Source: CBFGRV01 sp965651265 (lineage in GTDB: Bacteria; Bacteroidota; Rhodothermia; Rhodothermales; VXPQ01). Taken from it: a DNA stretch of 41,707 nt. Where the stretch lies: assembly GCA_965651265.1 (NCBI GenBank), contig CBFGRV010000028.1, positions 1-41,707 on the forward strand, written 5' to 3'. A model generated the notes under the pieces. That model was not told the origin of the DNA. It saw only the letters and a list, made by a program, of their open reading frames with translations, and searched no databases. Below are positions 31,492 through 40,808 of this stretch, piece by piece (within the stretch, counting starts at the first letter, position 1; the number at the start of each line of letters is the position of its first letter). The translations under genes were made by a program, and so were the position numbers.

Positions 31492-33141
31492 GTGCAGCTC
31501 TGGATAACGGATCGAACCTACCGCCGCCGAATGCGGCAGATTCTGGCGACGCTCGCTCGTCACGGCCTGGGTTGGCTGGTGCTCGATCTGGGACTTGGGC
31601 GGTTTCTGCCGTTCCGCAGGCTGCGAGGCAAGCACGCGGCGACCGGCCCGGAGCATTTTCGGCAGGCCCTTGAGGATCTGGGCGCGACCTTTATCAAGCT
31701 CGGGCAGATTCTGAGCACTCGGCCCGACATGCTCCCGCCGGAGTACGTGGCCGAATTCGCGCGGCTGCAGGACGATGCTCCTCCCGTGCCGTACGAGCAG
31801 GTCGCGGAGGTTGTGCGTACCGAGCTGGGCCGTGCGCCGGATGAGATATTCCGGTCGTTCGATCGCATGCCCATCGCATCGGCATCGATCGGGCAGGTGC
31901 ATCATGCCGAGCTGCAGGACGGAACCGCCGTCGTGGTGAAGGTACAGCGTCCCGGTGCCCGCGAGCTGGCCGAGCGAGATCTGGCCATCATGGCGGACCT
32001 GGCCGCTCTCGCCACCCAGAGGACTCGGTGGGGTCAGAGCTACGACATCGAGAGTTGGATGCGCGAATTCGACTTCACGCTTAGAAACGAGTTTGACTAC
32101 CGCATCGAAGCGGCCAACGCGGAGCAATTCAGGAGGGAATTCGAACAGGATGAGGTGCTGTATGTCCCTCTGGTGTACCGCGATTTTTCGAGCGAGTCGG
32201 TGCTCACCCTGGAGCGCCTCGAGGGGATCAAGATCAGCAATGTGAAGGCTCTGGACGAGGCGGGGATCGATCGACGAAAGCTTGCGCGAGAAAGCACGCG
32301 AATCCTCCTCACGATGCTCTTCGATCACGGATTCTTTCATGCGGACCCACACGCGGGCAACTTCTTCGTGCTTCCGGACGGTCGTCTGGGTCTCATGGAT
32401 TACGGAATGGTCGGCTACCTCGATGCGTACCTGAAGGATACCCTCTTGCGCGTCGTAATGGCCATTACCTCCCGAGACGCGGATCGATTGGTGGACGAGC
32501 TGCTGGTGCTGGGGATCGCGCAAGAGAACATCCAGCGATACACCCTCAGGCAGGATGTGCAACATCTGATGCGTCGATATACGCACAAGCCATTGCGCGA
32601 CATCGCTGCCATGGCTGCGTTTCAGGACTTGATGAACGTAGCGCGCCGGCATCGCCTACAATTGCCGGCGGAGCTCGTACTCACGGCCAAAGTATTGGGA
32701 ATGGCCGAGGGCATCGCCCGTCAGCTGGATTCCGATTTCGAGGTGTTGTCATACGCAGAACCCTACGTGCGGCGATTTTGGCTGCAGTCGCTCGCACCGT
32801 CACGGCGGGTGGAACAGACGAAAGAGACCTTTCTGGATCTGCTTGATCTGACGGCCACCGTGCCGCGAAACGTTCGGCGGATACTGCGTCAGAGCGAGCA
32901 GGGGGCCTTCCAGCTTCGCGTACGCACGGAGCCGTCTCCCGAATCGATGCGACAGATCCAGCGAGCGGCCAACCGGGTTGCCTTCAGCGTGCTCACCGCC
33001 GCCCTGATCATCGGATCCGGGCTGCTGATGCTCGTCTACGATCCGGCAGGGGCTCGCTGGTTTTTCCTGATCACATTCGTGGTCGCGACCCTGCTCGGTA
33101 TGGGCCTGCTCTGGAGCGTCTGGCGCTCCGGACGATTCTGA
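31492..33141 (+). CDS. AarF/UbiB/ABC1 family atypical kinase
   Basis: A 549-residue UbiB-type protein. The family-specific KxGQ motif is at residues 69-72 ('FIKLGQILSTRPDMLP'), the alanine-rich loop replacing the glycine loop is 'ASASIGQVH' (129-137), Lys150 lies in 'VVVKVQRPG', and the catalytic-type motifs 'FFHADPHAGNFF' and 'LMDYGMVG' follow. Two C-terminal membrane helices ('LTAALIIGSGLLMLVYDP' and 'FFLITFVVATLLGMGLLWSV') anchor it. In other bacteria UbiB supports ubiquinone synthesis; in quinone-different lineages the role is less clear. The start is GTG 31492. It is probably a single-gene unit. Confidence 0.93.
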   Translation: MQLWITDRTYRRRMRQILATLARHGLGWLVLDLGLGRFLPFRRLRGKHAATGPEHFRQALEDLGATFIKLGQILSTRPDMLPPEYVAEFARLQDDAPPVPYEQVAEVVRTELGRAPDEIFRSFDRMPIASASIGQVHHAELQDGTAVVVKVQRPGARELAERDLAIMADLAALATQRTRWGQSYDIESWMREFDFTLRNEFDYRIEAANAEQFRREFEQDEVLYVPLVYRDFSSESVLTLERLEGIKISNVKALDEAGIDRRKLARESTRILLTMLFDHGFFHADPHAGNFFVLPDGRLGLMDYGMVGYLDAYLKDTLLRVVMAITSRDADRLVDELLVLGIAQENIQRYTLRQDVQHLMRRYTHKPLRDIAAMAAFQDLMNVARRHRLQLPAELVLTAKVLGMAEGIARQLDSDFEVLSYAEPYVRRFWLQSLAPSRRVEQTKETFLDLLDLTATVPRNVRRILRQSEQGAFQLRVRTEPSPESMRQIQRAANRVAFSVLTAALIIGSGLLMLVYDPAGARWFFLITFVVATLLGMGLLWSVWRSGRF

Positions 33142-33273
33142 CGATCGTGGGCCGGCAACGCAGGGATATTCTCCGGCAATCGGTCCAACGCCACTCTAAT
33201 CAATTGCGTCCGTACCGCGGCTAGAATATTTTGGGCAGCCTCTCCGCGCACCTGGCCACATTCCCCATTCGTC

Positions 33274-34566
33274 ATGCGCAGAACTCTGTTCGTTGCCGTA
33301 CTCGTCTGTATCGGCGCGGTATGCTCCGTCCGGGCGCAAGATCAACCGCACGTCTTTCGGGGCGGCACCATCTACCCGATAACCGGTGAGCCGATCACCA
33401 ACGGCGTCCTTGTGGTGCAGGATGGACGCTTCGTGGCCGTCGGGGCGTCCGGATCCGTGAGCGTGCCGGCAGGGGCCGTCGAGCACGATGTCTCCGGAAA
33501 GGTCATCATGCCGGGGCTAGTGGATACGCACTCACACATCGGCCGCGTGCAGGGGGGCGACTCGTCCGAGCCTCTGCAGCCGGGCGTACGATCCATCGAC
33601 GCGATCGACGTTCAGCACCACTCTCTGGGACGTGCGCGCGCCGGCGGCATCACGACGGCGAATATCATGCCTGGCTCGGGTCACTTGCTGAGTGGACAGA
33701 CGACTTACATCAAGCTGCGCAAGGGCAGGATCATCGACGACTTGCTGTTCTGCGAGGATCCAATCCGCGATGTGTGCGGCGGGATGAAGATGGCCAACGG
33801 AACGAACCCGCTGCGCTCATCGCCGGGTGCCTTTCCGGGTACCCGCGCCCGCAGCGCAGCGCTTGCCCGGCAGATGTTCGTCGATGCGTTGGAATATCGC
33901 GACGAGCTCGCCGAGGCCGATGAGGACCAGGACAAGTCCGTCAAGCGCAACCTGGCCCTCGAAGCCATGCTGGAAGTGCTCGACGGCCGCCGTGTCGTGC
34001 ACTTTCATACCCACAGGCACGATGACATCCTCACCGTTCTGCGGTTACGGGATGAATTCGACTTCCCGCTCGTGTTGCAGCATGTGAGCGAGGCATGGAA
34101 GGTAGCCGATGAGATCGCCGCCGCGGATGTACCGGCTTCTATCATCGTGCTGGATACGCCGGGCGGTAAGTTGGAGGCAGTGGACATCCGATGGGTGAAC
34201 GGTGCTGCGCTCGAGCGAGCCGGTGTTGACGTCGCCTTTCACACAGATGATTACATCACCGATTCGAGGTTCTTCTTGCGATCTGCGGCCTTCGGCGTCC
34301 GCGCGGGCATGTCGAGAGCGGCGGCACTCGAAGCCTTGACCATCGCCGGGGCCCGCATGTTGAGACTCGACGATCGGGTGGGATCCATCGAGCCGGGAAA
34401 GGATGCTGACTTCATCGTGTTGTCGGGCGATCCGTTGAGCGTCTACTCACGGGTCGAGCAGACGTGGATCGAAGGGCATAAGGTGTTCGATTTTGCCGAT
34501 CCCGAAGACCAAAAATTGGCCGTAGGCGGATATGGCGTCTTTGACGGAGGGGCCCATGTGCACTAA
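33274..34566 (+). CDS. Exported amidohydrolase family protein
   Basis: A 430-residue periplasmic metal-dependent hydrolase with a signal peptide (MRRTLFVAVLVCIGAVCSVR, cleavage near RAQ). Metal-binding motifs look functional: 'PGLVDTHSHIG' (HxH), 'VHFHTHRHDD', 'LQHVSEAW' and 'VAFHTDDY' with the final Asp. The C-terminal 'DDRVGSIEPGKDADFIVLSG' is the composite-domain signature of imidazolonepropionase/dipeptidase-like amidohydrolases. The substrate is unknown. Its end overlaps the start of a second, degenerate paralog by 11 bases; the two are expected to be made together. Confidence 0.9.
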   Translation: MRRTLFVAVLVCIGAVCSVRAQDQPHVFRGGTIYPITGEPITNGVLVVQDGRFVAVGASGSVSVPAGAVEHDVSGKVIMPGLVDTHSHIGRVQGGDSSEPLQPGVRSIDAIDVQHHSLGRARAGGITTANIMPGSGHLLSGQTTYIKLRKGRIIDDLLFCEDPIRDVCGGMKMANGTNPLRSSPGAFPGTRARSAALARQMFVDALEYRDELAEADEDQDKSVKRNLALEAMLEVLDGRRVVHFHTHRHDDILTVLRLRDEFDFPLVLQHVSEAWKVADEIAAADVPASIIVLDTPGGKLEAVDIRWVNGAALERAGVDVAFHTDDYITDSRFFLRSAAFGVRAGMSRAAALEALTIAGARMLRLDDRVGSIEPGKDADFIVLSGDPLSVYSRVEQTWIEGHKVFDFADPEDQKLAVGGYGVFDGGAHVH

Positions 34567-35851
34567 GTATCTGAGGTGCCATCCGACGGATTCACGCCAG
34601 GTGCAGCCCCGTCTGATGTGCCGGGTCGCCACACGTATCGGCGTACAGGGCACGAGGATGGGATTGTTGTGCACGCTCGCAGTGGTGGGGATAGCGTTCG
34701 TTCTGGTTCGTTCAGCCGTTGCCCAGGTCGCCGTTCGCGCGGATCGTATCTATACCATGGCCGGGCCGGCCATCGAAGATGGTATGGTCATCGTGCGCGA
34801 TGGGAAGATCGCTCAGGTGGGGCCGGTTCGGGATGTAGAGGTGCCCGCGGGTTTCGAGGTCCTCGAGGCATCCGTCGTCACGCCGGGGTTGATCGATGCA
34901 CATTCCGTCGTGGGCCTCTCCGGCATCTACAACGAGGAGCACGATCAGGATCAGCTTGAGACATCCAATCCGATCCAGCCGGAGCTTCGGGCCTTCGACG
35001 CTTACAATCCCCAGGAAGAACTGGTCGGATGGATTCGCGATCTGGGTGTCACGACCGTGCATACGGGTCACGGCCCCGGCGCGCTGATCAGCGGCCAGAC
35101 GATGGTGGTGAAGACCACGGGTGGGGTGCTGCGCGACGCCATCGTGGATTCCGTCGCCATGGTCGCCTCGTCGCTCGGCCGGGTGATCGATGGTCGGTAT
35201 GAGAGTCCGGGTACGAGGGCCAAAAGCGTGGCCATGCTTCGACAGGCGTTCGTCGATGCCGAGGACTACGCCCGTGATGAGGGTGCGAAACGCGATCTGG
35301 GCAAGGACATCCTGGTGCAGGTGTTGAAGGGTGAGGTGCCTTTGATGGTCACCGTACAGCGAGCGCCGGACATCATGTCGGCTCTTCGGCTGGCCGAGGA
35401 ATTCGGGTTCGATCTCGTGCTCGATGGTGCGGCAGAGTCATACCTCATCGTGGACGAAATCCGAGAGGCCGGCGTGCCGGTGATCCTTCATCCTACCATG
35501 GCGCGCGCGACCGGTGAGCTTTCGAACGCCACGCTCGAGACGGCGGCCCGGTTGAAAGAGGCCGGCATTCTCGTGGCCCTTCAGAGCGGACTCGAAAGCT
35601 ATGTGCCCAAAACACGTGTCGTGCTGTTCGAGGCGGCGATTGCGGCGGCCAATGGACTTTCCTTCGAAGAGGCACTGGCCACGGTGACCATCGATGCAGC
35701 GCGCCTGCTGGGCATCGATGATCGGGTTGGGTCCATCGAGCCGGGGAAGGATGGTGATCTGGTGCTCTTCGATGGCGATCCCTTCGAGTACATTACGCAT
35801 GTGTGCGGCGTCGTCATCGAGGGCACCGTGGTAAGTCGAGAGTGTCGCTGA
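34556..35851 (+). CDS. Amidohydrolase-fold protein lacking metal ligands (paralog)
   Basis: A 431-residue protein from ATG 34556, preceded by GGAGGGG; ATG 34616 and 34658 would give a tighter signal peptide ('MGLLCTLAVVGIAFVLVRSA'). The fold is shared with the preceding gene: 'VVTPGLIDAHSVVGLSG', 'GALISGQTMVVKT', and the C-terminal 'DDRVGSIEPGKDGDLVLFDG'. The metal sites are not: DTHSH reads DAHSV, the HxHxH segment reads VTVQRAP, QHVSE reads DGAAE and the HTDDY region reads LQSGLES. It is therefore probably catalytically inactive and may partner or regulate the upstream enzyme. This arrangement is inferred from the overlap and similarity. Confidence 0.85.
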   Translation: MCTKYLRCHPTDSRQVQPRLMCRVATRIGVQGTRMGLLCTLAVVGIAFVLVRSAVAQVAVRADRIYTMAGPAIEDGMVIVRDGKIAQVGPVRDVEVPAGFEVLEASVVTPGLIDAHSVVGLSGIYNEEHDQDQLETSNPIQPELRAFDAYNPQEELVGWIRDLGVTTVHTGHGPGALISGQTMVVKTTGGVLRDAIVDSVAMVASSLGRVIDGRYESPGTRAKSVAMLRQAFVDAEDYARDEGAKRDLGKDILVQVLKGEVPLMVTVQRAPDIMSALRLAEEFGFDLVLDGAAESYLIVDEIREAGVPVILHPTMARATGELSNATLETAARLKEAGILVALQSGLESYVPKTRVVLFEAAIAAANGLSFEEALATVTIDAARLLGIDDRVGSIEPGKDGDLVLFDGDPFEYITHVCGVVIEGTVVSRECR

Positions 35852-35927
35852 AAGCGCGGTATTGGCTCGAAAGAACCGTATTCCCTACTTTCGACTCGAC
35901 CTCATCTCAATCAGACGTATTGCGGCC

Positions 35928-37190
35928 ATGCATCGAGCGATGACGGCGCGACTGAGCGCCATGATGTTTTTGGAGTTCTTTGTCTGGGGCGCCTGGTATA
36001 CGACGGTGGCCGTGTACATGGCCAACCACGGCATGGAGGCTCTTACCCACTGGCCCTTCACCGTCAATCCGATCGCGGCGATCATCGCGCCGTTCTTCGT
36101 CGGCCTGATCGCAGACCGTTATTTCGCGACCGAGAAAGTGCTCGGCACGCTGCATCTGCTCGGGGGCGTGATCATGCTGTTCACGCCTAGCTTCGTGGGT
36201 GACCCGACGCTTTTCATCTTCATGCTCCTGCTGTACAACATCTGCTACATGCCCACGATGGCATTGGCGAACTCGCTCTCCTTCCACAACATCACGGACC
36301 AGGAGAAGCAGTTCCCAAAGATCCGTGTCTTCGGCACCATCGGGTGGATCGTGGCCGGCCTGTTCATCAGCTTCGTGCTGAGCGGCTTCATGACAGACAT
36401 CCCCGAGCGGACGGCCGCGCCCCTGTACACAGCAGGAGTGGCGAGCCTCGTGCTCGGGCTCTATGCTTTCACGCTTCCCCACACACCTCCGCCGGCGCGT
36501 GGTGAGAAGGTATCGGCGCGCAGCATCGCGGGGATCGACGCCCTCAAACTGCTCGGGAGCAAGTCGTTCTACGTCTTCATTGCGGCGTCTTTCCTGATCT
36601 GCATCCCGCTCGCTGCCTATTACAACTTCACGCAGCTTTTCCTCGAGGCGACCGGTTTCCAGAACATCGCCGGCACGCAGACCATCGGGCAAATGTCGGA
36701 GGTGGTCTTCATGCTGCTGATGCCTTTCTTCTTCGCGCGGCTGGGTGTCAAGTGGATGCTTTTTGCGGGGATGGGCGCCTGGGTCCTTCGGTATGCGCTA
36801 TTCTCGCTCGGCGCGCCAGATGCGGTTACGTGGATGATCATCGCGGGCATTGCGTTACATGGCATCTGCTACGACTTCTTCTTCGTGACCGGTCAGATTT
36901 ACGTCGACAAGAAGTCGACGCCCGCGATTCGTGGACAGGCGCAGGGATTCCTCGTGCTGGTGACCTACGGCGTCGGTCTGGGTATCGGTGCGCAGATCAT
37001 CGGTGCCCTGAACAACGCGCTGCGGGGTGGAGCGGACACGCTGTCGCCTGAGATGTGGCAGACGTTCTGGATGTACCCGGCTGCCTTTGCCGCGTTGGTG
37101 GCTCTACTGTTTGCGGTCACGTTCAAGGACCAGGTCAAGGACAGCGGAGACACGGAGGAGATCTCGACGGCAGAGGCCCTGGGAGCCTGA
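35928..37190 (+). CDS. NupG/XapB-type nucleoside:H+ symporter (MFS)
   Basis: A 420-residue protein with about twelve membrane helices. ATG 35928 is chosen because the family usually begins just before 'LSAMMFLEFFVWGAWYTTVA'; a TTG at 35862 adds 22 hydrophilic residues. Family blocks: 'VNPIAAIIAPFFVGLIADRY', 'FPKIRVFGTIGWIVAGLFIS', and 'GICYDFFFVTGQIYVDKKST' followed by RGQAQGF. Members bring nucleosides into the cytoplasm with protons. No nucleoside-catabolic gene is next to it. The preceding amidohydrolase pair is co-oriented 76 bases upstream and might share its transcript. Confidence 0.9.
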   Translation: MHRAMTARLSAMMFLEFFVWGAWYTTVAVYMANHGMEALTHWPFTVNPIAAIIAPFFVGLIADRYFATEKVLGTLHLLGGVIMLFTPSFVGDPTLFIFMLLLYNICYMPTMALANSLSFHNITDQEKQFPKIRVFGTIGWIVAGLFISFVLSGFMTDIPERTAAPLYTAGVASLVLGLYAFTLPHTPPPARGEKVSARSIAGIDALKLLGSKSFYVFIAASFLICIPLAAYYNFTQLFLEATGFQNIAGTQTIGQMSEVVFMLLMPFFFARLGVKWMLFAGMGAWVLRYALFSLGAPDAVTWMIIAGIALHGICYDFFFVTGQIYVDKKSTPAIRGQAQGFLVLVTYGVGLGIGAQIIGALNNALRGGADTLSPEMWQTFWMYPAAFAALVALLFAVTFKDQVKDSGDTEEISTAEALGA

Positions 37191-37364
37191 GTCCCACCTG
37201 CCTCGAACCGGTAGGCACGGTTGATTTTGCGGCTGCGCGCACAGAAACGATTCCCTCCCGATACGGTACGATAACGTCTGCAAGGACGTCCGTCGCCGCG
37301 CTCGAGCCTCCTCGTTCGGCATGTCCCCAGGAGCACGGGCGGCGCCCAGCACCATCAGTACCGT

Positions 37365-40331
37365 ATGGACGATCGCATTATCATTCGAGGGGCAAGGGAG
37401 CACAACCTCAAGAACATCGATCTGGACATTCCCCGGGAGAGGCTGGTGGTCATCACCGGCCTCTCGGGATCGGGGAAGTCGAGCCTCGCCTTCGATACCA
37501 TCTATGCGGAGGGGCAGCGGCGCTACATGGAGAGCCTGAGCGCCTATGCCCGCCAGTTCCTCGGCATGATGGAGCGGCCGGATGTCGACTACATCGACGG
37601 GCTCTCGCCGGTCATCGCGATCGAACAGAAGACCGTCAGTCGGAATCCCCGGTCGACGGTCGGGACGGTCACGGAGATCTACGACTTTCTGCGCCTTCTC
37701 TTCGCGCGCGCGGCCACCGCCTATTCATACATCAGCGGAAAGCCCATGCGGAAGCAGTCGGATGATGAAATCATCGACGGACTACTGCAGTTTCCGGAGG
37801 GCACGCGACTCGTCATCCTGGCCCCCGTGGTGCGCGGGCGCAAGGGGCACTACCGAGAGCTGTTCGAGCAGATGGGGCGGCAGGGTTTCGAGCGCGTGCG
37901 GATCGACGGGGAGATCGTCGAGATCCGTGACGGGATGAAGGTCGATCGATATCGTACACACGACATCGAGGTCGTGGTAGATCGGCTCGTCATTCGCGAG
38001 GGGATCCGCCCGCGCGTAGCCCAATCCGTGGAGACGGCGCTCGGGATGGGAAGTGGAACGCTGATCGCGTCGGTCGTCGGTGGCCCGGGCGAATCAGGCG
38101 ATCGAATCTTCAGCCGGCATCTATTCAGTCCGGAGGATGGGATCTCGTACGACGATCCCTCTCCGAACACGTTCTCCTTCAACACACCCTACGGGGCGTG
38201 TCCGGAGTGCAACGGCCTCGGTACGCGGCGCGAGATCGATCCTGAGCTCATCATCCCCGATCCTTCGTTGACGATCGCGCAGGGGGGGATTGCGCCGCTC
38301 GGCAAGCCGCGGGACATCTGGATCTTCAGTCAGTTGCGGGCGGTCGCCGAGGAGTACGGCTTCGATTTCGACACGCCCGTCGGGCGCCTCACGGAGGAGC
38401 AGCGCAACGTCCTGCTCCATGGCGCCGGTGAGAAGCAGTTCGATATCGTCTATCGATACAAGGATCGCGAGGTCCGCTACAAGCATCGGTTCGGAGGCGT
38501 CTACGAGCACGTCCTCCACACCTACGAGAACACGTCATCGGCCACGCAGCGGAAGTGGGCGGAGTCGTACATGCGTCAGATGCCCTGCCGCGAGTGTGGC
38601 GGCGGGCGCCTGAAGAAGGAGAGCCTCTCGTACCGGATCGGCGGGAGGAACATCGCGGAGCTGGTTCAGATGGACCTGGTCACGCTGCGCTCCTTCTTCG
38701 ATGATCTGGAGCTCTCCGAGCGACAAGCGGTGATTGCCGGGCCCATCATCAAGGAAATCAGTGAGCGGCTCGACTTCCTCATCAATGTCGGGGTGCATTA
38801 TCTGAACCTCGACCGGGCGGCGCGGACGCTGTCGGGCGGCGAGAGCCAGCGCATCCGGCTCGCGACACAAATCGGCACGCAGCTTACCGGTGTTCTGTAC
38901 GTGCTGGATGAACCCTCGATCGGGCTTCATCCCCGCGACAACAACCGGCTCATTGACTCGCTGAAGCAGCTCCGGGATCTGGGGAACTCGGTCCTGGTGG
39001 TCGAGCATGACCGCGAGATGATCGAGGCTTCCGATTTCGTGATCGATCTCGGGCCCGGCGCTGGGGAGAAGGGCGGATACGTGATCTGTGCGACGCGTCC
39101 GTCGGACCTGCCGTTGCGGGCCAACGGCTTCGAGAGTCTTACGGCGGCGTACCTACGAGGTGAACGACGCATCAATGTGCCGAGGGAGCGCCGGCAAGGA
39201 AACGGGCTCAAGCTGCGGCTGGAGGGGGCCACGGGCCACAATCTGAAGGGCGATACACTGGAGATTCCGCTCGGCACGCTCGTCTGCGTCACCGGGGTCT
39301 CGGGATCCGGCAAATCCAGCCTGATCAATCAGACGCTCTACCCCATCTTGGCCAAGCGCTTCCACAATGCCAGGCTGGTGCCGCTTCCTTACACGGCCGT
39401 CGAGGGCGTGGAGCACATCGACAAGGTCATCGACATCGACCAGAGCCCCATCGGCCGCACGCCTCGCTCCAACCCGGCCACGTACACGAACCTGTTCACG
39501 CCCATCCGGGATTTGTTCGCCCATCTGCCGGAGGCGAAGATACGCGGCTACGGAAAGGGGCGCTTTTCCTTCAACACGAAGGGCGGCCGCTGCGAAAAGT
39601 GCAAGGGGGCGGGGATTGTCAAACTGGAGATGAATTTCCTGCCCGATGTGTACGTTGAATGCGATGTCTGCCACGGCCGGCGCTACAATCCGGAGACCCT
39701 CGAAGTTCGCTACGGCGGCAAGTCCATTGCCGACGTGTTGGAGATGACGGTCGACGAGGCGCTTGCGTTTTTCGAGAACGTGCCGCGTATCGAACGGAAG
39801 CTTCGGACGCTGGCCTCCGTCGGCCTTGGGTACATTCGGCTCGGGCAGCAGTCGACGACCCTATCGGGCGGTGAGGCGCAGCGGGTGAAGCTGGCGAAAG
39901 AGCTGTCCAGGCCGGGTACGGGTCGTACGCTCTACATCCTCGATGAACCGACGACGGGTCTCCACTTCGAAGACATCCGGCATCTGCTGAGCGTGCTCCG
40001 GGCTCTGGTGAGGAAGGGAAATACCGTCTTGGTCATTGAACACAACATGGATGTGGTGAAGGTGGCGGACTGGGTCATCGATCTGGGTCCGGATGGGGGG
40101 GACGAGGGAGGCCACATCGTTTTTGCGGGTACCCCCGAGGAGATCTCACGGACGAAGACGCACACAGGCCTGTATCTGAGCGAAGAATTGAGGCGATTCG
40201 CCGATGGAGTGGAGGAGGATGTCGAAGTGGACCTCGACGCCCTCGTATCCGAGGACGAGGATACGGACGATGAGGACGAGGAGCTCGAGGACGAGTGGCT
40301 CGAAGAGGAGGAAGGTGAGCCCGTGAGCTGA
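37365..40331 (+). CDS. uvrA: Excinuclease ABC subunit A
   Basis: A 988-residue DNA-damage sensor of nucleotide excision repair. It has two ATPase modules: Walker A GLSGSGKSS (32-40) and GVSGSGKSS (644-652), both with LSGGE signatures and 'LYVLDEPSIGLHPRDN' / 'LYILDEPTTGLHFED' Walker B. The C-terminal zinc finger is complete (Cys743, 746, 766, 769). The N-terminal zinc module keeps only CPEC (279, 282); its partner pair is replaced by 'HLFSPEDG'. A further pair lies at 408/411. The last 40 or so residues form a strongly acidic tail absent from E. coli UvrA (940 residues). ATG 37365 has no strong Shine-Dalgarno. uvrB and uvrC are not nearby. Confidence 0.97.
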   Translation: MDDRIIIRGAREHNLKNIDLDIPRERLVVITGLSGSGKSSLAFDTIYAEGQRRYMESLSAYARQFLGMMERPDVDYIDGLSPVIAIEQKTVSRNPRSTVGTVTEIYDFLRLLFARAATAYSYISGKPMRKQSDDEIIDGLLQFPEGTRLVILAPVVRGRKGHYRELFEQMGRQGFERVRIDGEIVEIRDGMKVDRYRTHDIEVVVDRLVIREGIRPRVAQSVETALGMGSGTLIASVVGGPGESGDRIFSRHLFSPEDGISYDDPSPNTFSFNTPYGACPECNGLGTRREIDPELIIPDPSLTIAQGGIAPLGKPRDIWIFSQLRAVAEEYGFDFDTPVGRLTEEQRNVLLHGAGEKQFDIVYRYKDREVRYKHRFGGVYEHVLHTYENTSSATQRKWAESYMRQMPCRECGGGRLKKESLSYRIGGRNIAELVQMDLVTLRSFFDDLELSERQAVIAGPIIKEISERLDFLINVGVHYLNLDRAARTLSGGESQRIRLATQIGTQLTGVLYVLDEPSIGLHPRDNNRLIDSLKQLRDLGNSVLVVEHDREMIEASDFVIDLGPGAGEKGGYVICATRPSDLPLRANGFESLTAAYLRGERRINVPRERRQGNGLKLRLEGATGHNLKGDTLEIPLGTLVCVTGVSGSGKSSLINQTLYPILAKRFHNARLVPLPYTAVEGVEHIDKVIDIDQSPIGRTPRSNPATYTNLFTPIRDLFAHLPEAKIRGYGKGRFSFNTKGGRCEKCKGAGIVKLEMNFLPDVYVECDVCHGRRYNPETLEVRYGGKSIADVLEMTVDEALAFFENVPRIERKLRTLASVGLGYIRLGQQSTTLSGGEAQRVKLAKELSRPGTGRTLYILDEPTTGLHFEDIRHLLSVLRALVRKGNTVLVIEHNMDVVKVADWVIDLGPDGGDEGGHIVFAGTPEEISRTKTHTGLYLSEELRRFADGVEEDVEVDLDALVSEDEDTDDEDEELEDEWLEEEEGEPVS

Positions 40332-40374
40332 TCGATCGGGCGCCGCCGTTTATTCGTCGAAAACTATCTATCGA

Positions 40375-40767
40375 ATGTCACATCCATCCGTGATACCGGA
40401 ATACAACAAGCCGGAGGCGCCCGGCATCTGGATGAACTTCGACAACTCCATCTCGCTCTATCACATCGTCGAGGAGGAGGACGACTTCGAGCAGGCAGCC
40501 CGTGATGTGTTCAGCTACCTCAAGCGGGCGCAGCAGGAGTTCCCCGATTGGCCGCGCGTGCTCTACCTGGACATACGCGGTCACAGCGGCGAACAGGCTG
40601 GATTCGATGCCGATTTTTTCGAGTTTCAGCAGGAGTTTTTCTTCTCCACGTTGGCCCCCTTCCTGACCGGATTCGAGCTGCCGCTCACCGGGGCGCTGCT
40701 GAACCCCGAGCCGCAGCGAAACGATCTTCCCGATCGGCTCGTGATCCGGATCGAAGGGGATGATTGA
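40375..40767 (+). CDS. Hypothetical protein, 130 residues
   Basis: Not recognised. A soluble, acidic protein with no signal peptide or membrane segment. It is rich in aromatic residues, with alternating strand-like and helix-like stretches ('IWMNFDNSISLYHIVEEEDD', 'VLYLDIRGHSGEQAGFDADF', 'EFQQEFFFSTLAPFLTGFEL'). It starts 43 bases after uvrA on the same strand and ends 41 bases before the convergent VOC gene, so it is probably co-transcribed with uvrA. Codon use and composition match the neighbours, which supports a real gene; there is no basis for a function. Confidence 0.7.
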   Translation: MSHPSVIPEYNKPEAPGIWMNFDNSISLYHIVEEEDDFEQAARDVFSYLKRAQQEFPDWPRVLYLDIRGHSGEQAGFDADFFEFQQEFFFSTLAPFLTGFELPLTGALLNPEPQRNDLPDRLVIRIEGDD

Positions 40768-40773
40768 GTCTTC

Positions 40774-40789
40774 GCCGGTGCGAACCGGC
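40774..40789. terminator. Short GC hairpin between convergent genes
   Basis: GCCGGT-GCGA-ACCGGC is a perfect 6-bp stem with a GNRA tetraloop, just after the stop of the 130-residue gene and before the stop of the VOC gene. No T-run follows on either strand, so a termination role is only suggested by position. Confidence 0.3.
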
Positions 40790-40808
40790 CGAGCCTACCG
40801 CGCAGGCT

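Noticed and set aside
31474..32652. 392-residue reading frame antisense to the UbiB-like gene
   Set aside because: The plus strand carries all UbiB motifs; the antisense frame shows none of any family.
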